Shown: positions 11,923-24,124 of the stretch, one piece after another
Position numbering within the stretch: position 1 is the stretch's first letter
Layout: each line of letters begins with the position of its first letter
Origin: Diaporthe sp. PMI_573
Lineage: Eukaryota; Ascomycota; Sordariomycetes; Diaporthales; Diaporthaceae
Direction of reading: 5' to 3'
DNA: 64,000 nucleotides
Assembly: GCA_021399435.1 (NCBI GenBank)
Contig: JAJTUP010000026.1
Coordinates: 857,670-921,669 of the forward strand
The notes under the pieces: model-generated
The model's input: only the letters and a program-made list of their open reading frames with translations
What the model was told of the DNA's origin: nothing
Databases searched by the model: none
Program-made: the position numbers and the translations under genes

Positions 11923-14900
11923 ATGTCGACATCTTCGGACCGCCAGTACAAGCACAACAGCAGGAGCCTGAACAAGAGCATTAATCGCTTGCAGCGTGAG
12001 GATGGCGGCTCGCCACGGAGGTCGAGGGCCGGCTCGCGGGCCTTCCAGGCGCCCGTCAGCTATGAGGATGCCTACAACTACGCCCTCAGCGTCGCCTTCC
12101 TGCACTACCTGCTGCAGCCCAAGAAGAAGAGGAAGGAATACGTCACGGTGCCCAAGGCGCCCACGAGGGTCCATACATACACGCAGAACATCGGCGAGCT
12201 GGTCAAGGAGTTCATCCCCACGGGCTCGACCTCCGGCAAGGAGGTCAAGCTCCCACACAGCTTCTCCGGCTGGCTGGAGAAGCGCATGGGGCACGTCGTC
12301 AGGGGCACCGAGAAGCTGCAGGGCTTCAGCGACCCAAACCTGAAGAGGAGCTTTGCCGAGGCCTACACCTCCTTCACCGACGCAAGCTTTCGCAAGAGCC
12401 TCGACAAGGACCGCAAGCTCGAGCCCCTCATCCTCATCTTCTACTCGTCTGCCTCCAGGGCCCAGGGCCGAGGCAAGGCCCCCGACGACCACACCTGGAA
12501 GGTCCTGGTCGACAGGCACCTCGCCCTCTTCGTGAGGCTCATCCTGAGCATCTTCAGGGAGCACGGCACCGACAAGGACAAGCCCGAGCTGATGAGCAAG
12601 CTCCAGACGCTGGAACAGAAGCTGCTGCGCAACGACGAGAACCTGTCAATCGATGGCGGCCAGAGCGGCGGCGAGCACAAGACCATCGAGGTCGACATAC
12701 CGCACAGCTACCAGGTCAAGGACATGCACATGGTGCAGATCGTGGGCAAGATCTTTGGCCGCACCAACTCCCAGTTGCAGTCCGACGTCGACGTGAACCG
12801 GAACATATGGACCGAGGAGGCCGCCCTCAAAGACCTCAAGGCCTACCAGCACCGCCTGGACTCCAACATGGACGGCGCCCTAAAGCGGCAGGACTTCGAT
12901 GTGAACGAGTCCTTCGAGGAATGGAAGGCAGGTGAGCGCCAGCACCTGACGTCGCTGATGCTGGACGTGTTAAAGGTCCGTCCCGACCTCAGCAAGACTG
13001 TCACGAGCTTCGAGAAGCCCTTGCCCGTCCGCCCCACGTCTATCTTCTCCGATGACCAGGCATTCGCAGACCTGGCCAAGATGATCAACAATCCTGACTC
13101 GGCCGGCCCCGGGGGTGACCCGTCCTTCAGCCTCAGTTCCCTCTCGTTTGATGACAATTCCAGCATACGCAGCGTGGATGAGCCCAACTACACCTTTATC
13201 CCTCCTGACCCGAGGGCGTTCTATAAAATGATACTCCAGAATGCCATGACGTTCGATCAGCTGCACACCGAGTCTGAGGAGTTTGTCCCGCTCTCACACC
13301 AGTCCCTGGAGCTACTGAACGAGCTCTGCGCCTACTGGCGCATCCCGCAGTTCACCAGGCACATTAGCTTCCTCGAGGTCGCTGTGCGCAAGTTCCTGGA
13401 CCAGGAACTTCGAGGTGACGAGCTCGATGCCTGTTTTGATTTTGTCAAGGCTCCGCCGCCCGAGCCCAAGAAGCTCCCTTACATTCAACTGTTCACCGCG
13501 ACCATGCCCGAGATCGATCCAAGCAAGTGGACACTGGTGGACTTCACCATGTACCAGCAGATACTCAACGCTCTTCACGATGCCCTCCTCCGAGATGTCT
13601 ATGACGTGCTAATGCACTGTTATGAACCCAAGGCACCTTCCGTAGGTGTGACAATGGTCCTCCTCATGAACCACGTGTACCCAGACCCGGTGTTTTCCGA
13701 GCGAGAAGACGAGCTGGAAGAGTTCGCCAAGACGCTCACTGAGGGTCTCAAGCAGCAGGGTGAACAGGTGTACCACGGCTTCCTCGAAAAGGAGGTCCCC
13801 CAGGCCAAAGAAGATTGGGATTTCTCCCATGTCGTAAACCTTGGCCGGGCAGTCACAAAGCTGTGCACAAGGATCAAAAAGAAGTACTCCAGGAACCCCA
13901 AGATTATGGGAGTGTCGCCCTTCGCGGTCCTGGTCCAAACAGTGTTCCCCAGCTTCGAGGAAGACGCAAAAGCCCTGATCGAGACAATCGTCATAGCGGC
14001 CAAGGAAAGAGGGGAGGAGGTCAACATAATGGACGGGTTCGACCTGTACAAGGAGCTGGTCGAGCTCCGCAAGATCCATCTCGAGTTTCTGCCGGGAATG
14101 CCGTTCGCATTCCACATCGAGAGTGCACTGGAAGATTTCGTCTGGCGCTGGATTGGCGAGGCGGAAACGAGGATGACACAGTTCGTGGAGGAGGCCATCA
14201 AACAAGACCAGTTCCAAGTCAGGACGAACCATCCGGGCAACATCCCCACCGACGCGGAGCGCCACAGCGTGTCCATCATTGACATATTCCAACTGTTCAA
14301 CCAGACCGTCGACCAGATCTTCCAGCTTGAATGGGACCATGATGTCCACCACGCCAAGTTCATGACTGCCCTGGCCAAGGCCTTTGCTGCCGGCATCGGC
14401 CGCTACTGCGAGATCGTCGAGGGTAAGTTCGCAAAGGAGATGGACCGCCAAACAGCCCAGGAGCTGGCGGCTGCTCAGAGGACCACGCAGGAGCGTTTTA
14501 TGCAAATGGCAAAGGACGCCTGGAATACCAAGGATGGCATAGAGCCATTCCAGTTCTACCCCGAGGTAAGCAAGCGCTTGGCATCATCCAACAGCTGTGC
14601 CGGAATGATCCACTGACCAATCCATCCAGTCCTTCGTCAAGCTCAACAATATCGAGTATGCGATGCAGTCGCTGGATAAATTAGAAAAGGCCATGAACGT
14701 GGAGGGGTGCGCCGATGTGCTGAGGACCAAAGAAGGCCCGAAGCAGTACCGCAAGCCAGATAAATATGTTTTCACTATCAAGGTCGTCGAGGCAGAGGAC
14801 ATCAAGGCTTGCGACCCAAACGGGTATAGTGATCCTTATGTGGTCCTGGTCGACGAGTACCAGAAGCGTCTTGCAAAGACCCGCGTGGTCTCCAGGACCT

Positions 14901-16217
14901 TGAACCCACGCTGGGACGAGTCGGTGGACGTCACTGTCATGGGGCCAGTGAACGTGATCGCGACGTTGTGGGACTACGATACTTTTGGAGACCACGATTT
15001 TGTGGGCCGAACCTCACTGAAGCTGGACCCGGTCCATTTTAGCGACTACCTGCCCCGTGAGTTTTGGCTAGATCTTGACACGCAGGGCAGGCTCTTGATC
15101 AGAGTCAGCATGGAGGGCGAGAAGGATGACATCCAGTTCCACTTCGGCAAGGCCTTCAGACACCTGAAAAGGACAGAGCGAGACATGGTGCGTAAGATTA
15201 CAGACAAGGTATGCTTGGGAAGTGTTCAGTCCCGCCCCGCCCCCCCCCCCCCCTCTCACGTAGAGCAGCAACTGACTGACGTGCCCATAGCTGACAACTG
15301 TCATCAACGCATCACTTTCCCATGAAGCCCTGAAGACACTGCTCAGCCGGGGCATTGCTGCGTCGATCGGGAACATGTGGAAGACCAGGAAGACCGCTGC
15401 GCCGCCGATGACACAAGCCGATGTTGAGAACGCGCTCCAAGCACTCTTCAACTACTTTGATGAGAACTTTGCCATCATGAAGCAGACGCTGACAGAGGCG
15501 ACGATGATGGCCGTCATGACCCGCCTATGGAAGGAGGTCCTCATGGCAATAGAGAGCCTGCTCGTGCCACCGCTTTCAGACAAGCCTTCGACGCAGAAGC
15601 CGCTCACGCAGGTCGAGCTCGACGTGGTGTACAAGTGGCTCGACATGCTCTTTGAATTTTTCCACGCCAAGGATGAGGATGGCGAGGTACTGGGGGTCCC
15701 GGCAGAGGTGCTGAAATCACCTAAGTGGCATGAACTGGCCTCGCTCAATTTCTGGTACTTCGACTCGACGGAGACGCTCATCCGGACGTCGGAGCGGATG
15801 GTTGCAGCGACGCAGCAGCGCGCACAACAGCAGGTGCAGCAGGCCAGCCGGCAATCTGCGCCGGCGACGTTTGGGCCGACGTTCAACTCTGGCGCAGGAG
15901 CGTTTGGCAGCATGGGCACCATCCGTCGTGGCAAGTCAATCATGATGAGCCGCAACCTGGGCACGATGAAGCGGGCCAAGGAGGAGAAGCGCAAAGAGGC
16001 GCAGGCAGACCCTTCGGACGATATGATTCTCCGAATCCTGCGGATGCGGCCCGAGGCGGCAGGATACCTGCGAGAGAGGCACCGGCAGAAGGAGAGGATG
16101 GCGGCGAGCCAGGCGGCGGCGGCGATCGTGCGGCAGAGCATCACTCAGGGGTTCAACGCCGGAGCATACGGGAACAATTCTGGAAAGGGCTCCTACGGCA
16201 ACCTTCCCCGGCGATAG
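11923..16217 (+). CDS. Munc13/UNC-13-like MUN-C2 protein
   Basis: This is a predicted vesicle-priming or tethering factor of the Munc13/UNC-13 superfamily; the fission-yeast relative is Ync13, which works in exocytosis and endocytosis during cytokinesis. The exons are 11923-14565, 14630-15208 and 15291-16217, together 1382 codons plus stop, all joined in phase 0. A charged N-terminus leads into a long helical region (about 40-880) that contains the MHD1 part of the MUN module. A C2 domain follows (about 925-1035), with KACDPNGYSDPYV in loop 1 and LWDYDTFGDHDFVG in loop 3. The aspartates that would bind calcium are kept, so calcium-dependent lipid binding is plausible. The MHD2 helical segment is about 1080-1230. 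The tail is Gln/Ala-rich, then basic and Gly/Asn-rich. The first ATG in frame is used. The second intron contains a run of 12-13 C that could trouble sequencing. Family recognition is from memory, since no search could be run. Confidence 0.88.
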
Positions 16218-17369
16218 GGCGGCCGGGAGAACCGCCCGGCTGCCAGCGCCCACGAGATGAAGCAGAGGGCATGAAGGTGGTGATGATGTTTTCCTAGCTT
16301 CGGCTTCTTTGTCCCGTCTCTGTTCCCACCCGTTCCGAGGGCGGGGCGGAGCGGAGCGGGGTGAAGCGTGATTGCCCATCATGAAGATGGCGCTGACCGT
16401 GGCGGTGGCGGTACGGGTTATGAGATGGAGCTCAATGGCAAATTTCAAGTGGGAAAATGCTTTCTTTAGTCTAGCAGCAGATACCCCGACGAGGAGAGAC
16501 GAGGCAATTGCTTGTGATGTTTGGTAGCAGTTTGAATGGAAACCATGAACAAGATGCCTCCTCGCCTTTGGTCTTGGCGTGTGGGTTAGTTGTGTGGGTG
16601 CATGTGAGGCGTGGAGGGGACGGGCGGTGGCCTGAAGGGGGGCCCCAGGCCTGGCTGACCAAGTTTCTTGTTCCCTCACGAGACGGCGGTGGCGGCTGGA
16701 GGACCTTGTTGCTCCCACACGCGCGCACGCGACGAGCCTGGGCGTCCACGGACCACGCTTCCTACTTTTCCCGACCCTTGACGATTGATTCAGCGAGACA
16801 CAGAGCGGTCAAGTTGCAAAGGGGCCAAGGGCGGGCGCAAGCATCCATGCTCTCTTTGTGCGGCAAGACTCTCGCGTCTGTATCATATTCCGACGAGCAG
16901 TGCCTGCTAGGGACGTGTCAGAGTCTGAGTCTGAGTCTGCGTCATGCAACCCCAGAGAGCCCTTCGTCTGGCCTTACCGCAACTCCAGGGCGGAGGAGCG
17001 CGAGGAGGGGGTTGCTGGCAGTTGGCCGCGGGCGGGGGGACGGGGCTGGGCCAGCTGGGGCTGCCGACACGCAGCTGCCGCCGGCGCAACAGTCGTATGT
17101 CGCCCGCAGCCCCTCCACCCCCGACCCCTCCACAATATTCAACAGCTGCAGCAGGTGGCCTGCTGTCAACTTCTGGGCCCCCTCCTGCAACCCATCCCGC
17201 CCTCGCCCTCACCCTCACAAGCTCTTCCAGGGCCAGCCCAACCTTCAAGATTTCGTCCCTCCGCACAGCCCAGATCGCCCGCCACCTCTCGGCTTCTTCT
17301 TCCCCTTCTTCTCCTCGTCCCAACGACTCCTCCCACCCAGGAAAAGAAGCAAGAAGACAAGACGGCAAC
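16218..17369. other. Intergenic region with CT-rich promoter/leader of the pyrophosphatase gene
   Basis: This holds the 3' flank of the Munc13-like gene and the 5' flank of the pyrophosphatase gene. From about 17090 to 17369 the plus strand is strongly C/T-rich, the usual look of a highly expressed filamentous-fungal promoter and leader. Long open frames through this stretch are products of GC-rich sequence without stops and show no family motif. Confidence 0.6.
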
Positions 17370-18556
17370 ATGTCTTACACCACCCGCAAGGTCGCCGCCC
17401 CCTACACCTTCGAGCACCGCGTGTACATCGAGAAGGATGGCGTGCCCGTCTCGCCCTTCCACGACATCCCTCTGTTTGCCAACCAGGACAAGACCATCCT
17501 CAACATGATTGTTGAGATCCCTCGCTGGACCAATGCAAAGCTTGAGGTGAGCTACAACCACCACCTCTTGACACCGCCGTCACGCAAACCGTGTCTGTTT
17601 GACCATGACCGCCTCGTCCTGGCCTGACTCTTACTCCCCCGAGCTGTCGGCTAACCACCAACCTGTCAATTGCCTAGATCTCCAAGGAGGAGCTCCTCAA
17701 CCCCATCAAGCAGGACATCAAGAAGGGCAAGCTCCGATATGTCCGCAACTGCTTCCCCCACAAGGGCTACCTGTGGAACTACGGTGCCTTCCCCCAGGTA
17801 TGGATGAACAACATGACCAGCAGCCCACCTGCAGGCCGCCCTTCCCCCTTCTCTCCCCCCCCCCTTGGCCCCCACCGGGCGCAAAACAACAACACCGTGT
17901 TCTGACAGTGCACCATTCAGACCTGGGAGGACCCCAACGTCGTCCACCCCGAGACCAAGGCCAAGGGTGACAACGACCCTCTCGACGTCTGCGAGATTGG
18001 CGAGCTCGTCGGCTACACCGGCCAGGTCAAGCAGGTCAAGGTTTTGGGCGTCATGGCCCTGCTGGACGAGGAGGAGACAGACTGGAAGGTCATTGTCATC
18101 GACGTCAACGACCCTCTGGCCTCCAAGCTCAACGACGTCGAGGATGTCGAGCGTCACCTGCCCGGCCTCTTGCGTGCCACCAACGAGTGGTTCCGTATCT
18201 ACAAGATCCCCGACGGAAAGCCCGAGAACCAGTTCGCCTTCACCGGCGAGTGCAAGAACAAGAAGTACGCCATGGACGTCGTCCACGAGTGTGCCGAGGC
18301 CTGGGAGAGGCTGATCACCGGCAAGACCCCAGCCGGCGGTGTCTCTACGTACGTGTTCGGCCCAACGCTTCTCACAAACTCAAGCCCCTGCTAACATGCC
18401 CCCCCCCCTACCAGCACCAACCTGACTGTCAGCCACTCTCCCAGCCGTGTCTCCCCCGACCAGCTGCCTCCCATCCCTGCCAACCAGGAGCTCCCCGCCG
18501 AGAAGATCGACGCCTCGATAGACAAGTGGTTCTTCATCAGCGGAGCCTCCGCATAA
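17370..18556 (+). CDS. ipp1: Soluble inorganic pyrophosphatase (family I)
   Basis: This enzyme hydrolyses pyrophosphate to two phosphates in the cytosol and so drives nucleic-acid, protein and lipid synthesis forward. The exons are 17370-17546, 17678-17797, 17921-18348 and 18415-18556, giving 288 codons plus stop, almost the same length as the yeast enzyme (287). The active-site signature DNDPLDV is at 116-122, with metal-binding aspartates 116, 118 and 121. The core downstream, including [20 protein letters not shown], and the C-terminal [10 protein letters not shown] are close to yeast Ipp1. A second in-frame acceptor (exon from 17909) would add four residues before Thr100; the shorter form matches yeast. 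A CT-rich leader precedes the start. An AATAAA follows directly after the stop, near 18557. Confidence 0.97.
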
Positions 18557-18945
18557 ATAAATGCATGAACCCAAAGGACTGTCCATGGAATCGAGGGGCT
18601 CTCGAAGGGCTGGAGCGGCTGGCTTCCCGGGGCTCGCGCTAGTTCGTGGTCGTATCTGAACTTTGAAAAGTAGATAAAAACCGCCAAGAGAAATACAAGT
18701 CGTTCAAGCTTCTTGAATCCACCGTAATCCTTGTTGAGCTCTGCCCGCCTCACTCTGTAGATGACTGGCGTTGGTTGGCATGGCCGAATATGTTCGGGTA
18801 TATACAGTACGCAAAAATAATGCCACCTTTTCCCTCCGAACGCCTGCCACGCATGTGGCCATTGGGTATTCTCGCCGCGAGTACGTCCTCATTTGCAGCG
18901 CACTGCCCCTCTCATATCCCCTAATAGAATGTCCGAACTGGTCCA
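18557..18945. other. Short convergent intergenic region
   Basis: This 389-bp gap lies between the pyrophosphatase stop (+) and the mL53 stop (-). It presumably holds both 3' UTRs. I see no further gene. Confidence 0.65.
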
Positions 18946-19388
18946 CTACGCATCCGCCAGGTCTGCCTGCTTCTGCAATGCTCGTGAGTGTCTGTCGCAC
19001 TCCTCGACAAGGCTCTTGATCCCCAAGTTCTCGCAGTCGAGGTCTAGGAGCTTTCCATCCTCTGTGTTCAAGATGCAGTCGTCAGTGGTCTGTAATAACA
19101 AAAAGAGAAAAAGAAAGGGGCGAGCATGCGCATACGCATGCACACGTGCAAACATGACACGGGTATGTGCGCAGAGGCTGGGAAGATATGGAATAGGTAA
19201 TCCGTACTGAACTTGACCTGCAGGGCAGCCTTGTCGGTCGACGCCCGCGGGAGCAGCTTCGTCTGGATGGCCATGCCCTGGCTGCGCGCCGTCGGGGGCA
19301 GGAACGAGAGGAACAGCCGGGCCGACCTCGACTTCGCAGAGAAGGGGTTGAATTTGGTGTTTACCTCGGTGATGAAGCGGGTAATCAT
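18946..19388 (-). CDS. mrpl44: Mitochondrial large-subunit ribosomal protein mL53 (Mrpl44 family)
   Basis: This is a small structural protein of the mitochondrial large ribosomal subunit. The exons are 19388-19208 and 19061-18946, joined across a 146-bp intron to give 98 codons plus stop, the length of yeast Mrpl44. The start MITRFITEVNTKFNPFS and the block SARLFLSFLPPTAR are typical of the family. The splice restores KFKDGKLLDLDCE and is followed by a VEECDRHSRAL block. The acceptor just before 19061 is needed: the upstream AG near 19079 would bring in a stop. The basic N-terminus without a long presequence fits this protein class. It shares a 569-bp divergent promoter region with sec20. Confidence 0.9.
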
Positions 19389-19891
19389 GTTCGGGGATGG
19401 CGGCGTGCGTGTGTGTGCGCGACCGTGTCTGTCTTTTGATGTGCGAAGATGAGATATCTGGCGGTGACTAGACTCTGGAGCTGAGGGCAAGCCCAATGAC
19501 ACGCAGGCTTTGGGTTCTCGGAACAGTCAATTGGGGTTTTGAGCGGGCTGGCGTGGCTGTCGTCAATTCGCCGTGATGGCAGCGCGGTCGGCCGACCCGG
19601 TGGGAAGCTGTCTCTGCTTATCACCTGCTGCAGGAAATTCGCGGCGGGCAGGAGGGGAGACCGCCTGCCCCCGGCTGCCCGGGCGGCTGCCGTGGCGCTT
19701 GGGCCGTTTGCTACCCCTAAATGACGTGTGGCCCCCAGTGCAGCCACTTCAGAAGAAGCTGTCCCCAACTCCCAAACACGGCCAGCTCTACCTCAGCATA
19801 TATTCTCGACCCACTCGTCAAAGATATCAGCCACGGACCGGGAGCGGCGCAACAGCACTTCGCCCCCGCACGACAGAGAGGAAGGCAGTGA

Positions 19892-19940
<49 letters not shown>

Positions 19941-19957
19941 CCACGTGAGGACTAGAC
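19389..19957. promoter_or_regulatory. Divergent promoter region of mL53 and sec20, with CA/GA microsatellite and E-box
   Basis: This 569-bp stretch lies between two divergent start codons. Near the sec20 side it has a (CA)n tract running straight into a (GA)n tract at about 19889-19940, followed at once by CACGTG (19942-19947), which lies only 10 bp before the sec20 ATG and so probably falls in its leader. The region presumably drives both genes; no other promoter element is certain. Confidence 0.55.
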
Positions 19958-21298
19958 ATGTCCTTCGACTCGCTGCAGGAGCGCCTGACGGCGCTGCAGG
20001 AAACGACGGCGCAGGCGAGGGAGCTGATCGACCGACTCGCAAACTTGAAGTTCCAACCCGGCTCGGTACCCCTCGCCAACCGGGAAGTCCTCGGCGACGG
20101 CGACGGCGACGACGACAGTGTTGCGGCCGAACTGAGCGGCGAGATCGGCAACATCCTGCGCGAGGAGGAGGAGGACCTGGAGCTCCTGGGTGAGGAGATC
20201 ACAGACCTGCGCGGCGGCAGGGACGGCAGCGACGCCGCACGGCAGAAGGAGAGGCTGAGGGAGGGCGCGGCCAGGCTGGAAGGGGAGGTCAAGCGGTGAG
20301 TTGTTGCGCACTCGTGCACCCATTCCACAAAATGATAGATTCTACGCCTTCAGTTGCTGACACTCAGCCCCCCGGCTCGTCCCAGCTGCCGCGCATCATT
20401 CCACAGGGCGCAGCTCACAGGGAAGCGCTCCCTCGAGGCGGCACGGCGTCTTGAGCGCGAGTTGCTGCTGCAGTCGTACACGAGGGCCGCCTCGACGCCG
20501 AGCCGGTCGGGCGCCAACTCGCCCGCGCCGCCTGCGGGCCCCGCGCCGCGGCGACGCCAGACGCACAAGGCCACGGGCGGCTACGGCGACCCGCTGGTGG
20601 CGGCGTCCTCGGACCTGACGGTGTCGCTGCGCCGGGCCCACCAGGCCGTAACGGACGAGCTGTCGCGCAGCATCGCGGTGCACGAGGCGCTGCACGAGTC
20701 GACACTCAAGATGAAGGCGCTCGGGTCCAACTACTCGCGCATGGACGACATGCTGCGGTCCAGCCGCGACCTGGTCGGCGTGCTGCTCAAGAGCACCAAG
20801 ACCGACACCTGGTACCTGCAGACCACCTTCTACATGCTACTTGCCACGCTGTCGTGGCTCGTGTTTCGCCGCTTCATGTACGGCCCGCTGTGGTGGCTCG
20901 TGTGGCTTCCCGTGCGCCTGGCGTTTCGCACCGGCTCCACAGCCGTGGGTCTGGCCGGCGGGAGGCCTGACGCGACCATGGAGGTCGGTGTTGCTGGAGG
21001 CCGCGTCGGGCAGAGCGCCAAGGTTGTCGGCGTCGGGGAGGAGGGTGCTGTACCTACTGCGCAGGTTGGCCAGGCGGGCAAGCACGCGGCCGAAAGCGAT
21101 AACGGGGACCCAGATACCATGGTCGGCAAGGTTGGCAGGATAGTCGACAGGATCGGGGAGCAGGTCGGCCACCTGGATGAACTCGGCCGGCAATCGACTG
21201 GGGACGAGGCAGGGGACGAGGCAGAAGACCTCCTGCCAACCTCTGGTGAGGGCGGGATCGCCCAGGAAGCTACCGGGCGGTTGCACGACGAGCTGTAG
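19958..21298 (+). CDS. sec20: SNARE protein Sec20 (BNIP1 family)
   Basis: This is a t-SNARE subunit of the ER that works with Ufe1, Use1 and the Dsl1 tether in Golgi-to-ER retrograde fusion. The exons are 19958-20295 and, in my preferred model, 20386-21298, giving 416 codons plus stop. Three AGs (20367, 20385 and 20406) are all in the same frame; I chose 20385 because the resulting RASFHRAQL stretch resembles the family. The N-terminal half is helical and acidic. A Sec20-type SNARE helix covers about 178-253, directly before a transmembrane anchor (about 256-276, rich in Leu, Phe and Trp) and a second hydrophobic stretch to about 295. The lumenal tail of about 120 residues is Gly/Glu-rich and the protein ends in HDEL, the ER-retrieval signal known for yeast Sec20. 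That ending, at the right distance from the membrane anchor, makes the call firm. Confidence 0.93.
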
Positions 21299-21826
21299 GC
21301 ACACAGGCATACCTAGTATATCACCCTAGCGGACATGGCGGCATGTCCAGTTCTGGGTGTTCTTTTATTATAACAACGCCCTGAATCGTTGATTCTAACA
21401 CAAACGTTACGGTCATGACATTGCCCCGTTTCGCAAATGCCCGGAGCAGAGTGCGCCTAACACACCTATGTACAAGTGCCTCTCACTTCCACGCCCCACC
21501 ACCGCGAGCCTGGTCGTCGTAGTAGAATGCAATGTCTATCCCAAGGTCATTCCGCCCAAATGTGCTGCTTCACTACGCTCTGCCCCTGTTAAGTCTGGGA
21601 GCTGAGAAGGTCGCCCAATCCAACAAAAGTCGCGAGCAATCTTTTCTCTTGCTCGTCAAATGCATGACCCTAATCGTGATTGGGTGGGGTGGGGGGGGGG
21701 AGAAGAAAAGAGAGGAACGGATGATTTGCCAAGCCCATCAAAACCTTGCGCCCCAACCCCTTCAGTGTCAAACAGTCGCATCATTACCTTCCTCCTCGCT
21801 TCCATGTGCTACCCAGGCGAGCGCCC
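21299..21826. other. Convergent intergenic region
   Basis: This holds the 3' flanks of sec20 (+) and the FAD monooxygenase (-). It includes a G/GA-rich patch at about 21680-21720. No gene is seen. Confidence 0.6.
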
Positions 21827-24124
21827 TCAGGTGGATCCATCCACACCCTCCATCTCCTCCACCTTAACCCGCTTCGCCCCGTTGAAAGTGCTGGTGGCAG
21901 ACACGGAGGCGTTCGGAGAAGGGCTCCTGAGCACCTCGGGAATCTGCAGGAACCGGTCGAAATACGTGTCGAGCCACTTGGCGGCCTCCTCTCCGGCGTC
22001 ATCGACGCTCGTGTCCCACCTACCTAGGCTGCCGACGTAGCCGTCGGGGCGTACGGTGACAATGGCGACCTCCCCGGGCCCTAGGCTGCCCAGCCACTTG
22101 TTCGTGCACAGGGAGCCGCGGGTGTCTTGTTCTGGAATGTCGTCCAGGTAAAACGTCCAGCGGCTGTCCTGCAGGAGGGGCGGCAGGTCGGAGATCTCGA
22201 TGTCAGATTTGGGCATGGTTGCTGTTTGCCCTGGGTTAGCGTTCCGGTATGACGACTGCTTTCTGCGGCGGTTCAATTGGTAAGGGGGGTGCTTACTGAT
22301 CAGGCCGAATGTGAACAGGTGACTGACAGCCGTGTACCTCTCCGGTCGCACATATATATCCTCAGGGGCGGGCATTCTCGGCTGAGCTGCATACGACAGG
22401 CTGGCTGCTACTGACAGCTGGCGAATGAGCGAGTTGTCCGCCGCCAGTGCGTCGCAGAAGTTGTCTAGGAACATCTTCGCCTGGTGCACGTCCCACATGA
22501 GCAGGTATATCCTGAACTGCCCGAGCATGGGGATGTCGAGTTGGATGTCCACTGGGTTCGAGTCCAGGTACCGGGTGACTTTGGCAGGGGGTAGCAGGCA
22601 TCCCGGCTTGGCCTCCCCTAGGAGCCACGTCTGGCTCTCCAGCATGTTGATGGAGTTCTCGCCGTACTCGGCACCAATGCCGGAGATGAATCGGACGTTG
22701 GTCTTGAAGTTCTCAGCCAAGGTCACGGCGTCACCGGCGGCGATCTGGTTGGCATGCTCGTAGTCAAAATTGACCAGGTCCAGCGCAATCTTTCTCCTCT
22801 CTTCCTCATAGCTTTCAAGAAGCGTAGGCTTTGCCAGTCCCCGGACCGAGAGGTTCAGCTTCCACGCCAGGTTCCAGGAGTCATGCATCGAGGTGTTCAT
22901 GCCCTGAGCCGCCTTGGGTGAGTGAGTGTGACTGGCGTCACCTGCCAGGAATGCCCGGTGGTGAGAGTCGCAGAACCGACTGGCAACCCTCTGGCCGATC
23001 TGATAGCGCCCGAACCACTCGATGTACTTCCAGTTCACCCTGAACGGTGCCATGATCTGTTTTGCGCGCGCCATGATGAATTCCTGGCCCAGGATCTTCT
23101 TGTCCTCCTTCATCCCGCTCTTCAACTCGATGTAGAATCTGGTCATGTTGCGTTCCCGGGGGATGATAAGAATAGAGCCGAATTCCTGTGAGAAGACCAG
23201 CGTCTTGGACCATATATCCGGGAAGTCGGTTTCGAGCTCTCCGTCCAGCACACCCCAGACAACAGGCTGCGACATGCCCACCGGCCGCGCCTCGGGGATG
23301 CTCTTCCGTACTTTCGAGTGCGCGCCGTCACCTAGACATGGTCAGCTCGGGGTCCGTGTCCTGCAGCGGGCCGGGCTTGCAATGGGCCATACTCACATCC
23401 AACAAGGTATTGTGCCAATATGGTTCTCTTGTCCTGGGTCACATTCACTCTGGTGTTGATCTGAAGCGCTGCGCCGACCTTCTTGAACATCAGGGCGTCG
23501 CAAGCGCTATACGACTCAAAGGCGCAGTTTCTCTTGACCTCGATCCCGCGCTTCTTCATGTCCTCGATGAACAAGCTTTCTACCATTCCCTGGTGTACGA
23601 GCAGGATGTACGGGTCCAACACATCGATGACGGGGGGGTAGTGGACCTCACGGCCCAGCCGGCGGAGGGGCTCGTCTGCTGTTGAGCGCCAAAAAGAGAT
23701 GTCATAGACGCGCACACCCCTCTGCAGCAAGGGATCGACCAGGCGCATCTGCCTGAAGGTCTCGATAGTTTTTGGTTGCAAGCCATCAGCCCTGTGCAAG
23801 CCGGTCAGCTCAAGCCAATAGGCCCGCCCACTACGAGAGTGGGCCCCTGAGGGATTGCATATACCTTCCTACAGGTGTGGGATCCGCACGATCGTCTATG
23901 ACCTGGGCCTTGATACCAAACCTCGACAGATTTGCGCCGAGCATCAAACCGGCTGGGCCCGCGCCGACGATGCAGACCTGGGTTTGTGATGGGACCTCGG
24001 GCATGCTCTTGAGGAGGGTTATGCGGTCGACGCAATTTGCGCCAATGACGCCTTCGGTAGTCTCGACGTTGCCATCATGGCTCCGCGTGTTGTCCGAGCT
24101 CGTTTCTAGGATTCCGGGAGCCAT
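21827..24124 (-). CDS. Phenol 2-monooxygenase-like FAD-dependent aromatic hydroxylase
   Basis: This is a predicted NADPH-dependent flavoprotein that adds a hydroxyl group ortho to an existing one on a phenolic substrate. The minus-strand exons are 24124-23865, 23791-23397, 23331-22297 and 22230-21827, together 697 codons plus stop. The dinucleotide-binding motif GAGPAG is at 54-59. The second FAD/NADPH motif reads GCDGAHSKVRKS (about 218-229) and appears only after correct splicing. The FAD-ribityl motif LAGDASHTHSP is near 350. The C-terminal third has the look of the thioredoxin-like dimerisation domain of phenol hydroxylase (about 510-660). Length and layout fit the phenol hydroxylase/PHBH-like group. 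The first 40 residues look non-conserved. The substrate cannot be told; alternatives are catabolic hydroxylases for resorcinol or salicylate-type compounds. No other catabolic gene is adjacent. Confidence 0.88.

Noticed and set aside
11857..12564. 235-codon minus-strand frame opposite the Munc13-like gene
   Set aside because: It is antisense to a well-supported exon and its Gly/Val/Leu composition mirrors the codon use of the sense gene.
13609..14505. 298-codon minus-strand frame inside the Munc13-like gene
   Set aside because: Antisense shadow of a conserved coding exon; no own start context or family match.
16508..17515. 335-codon plus-strand frame before the pyrophosphatase gene
   Set aside because: Pro/Ser/Arg-rich translation of a CT-rich leader; it overlaps the true first exon in another frame.
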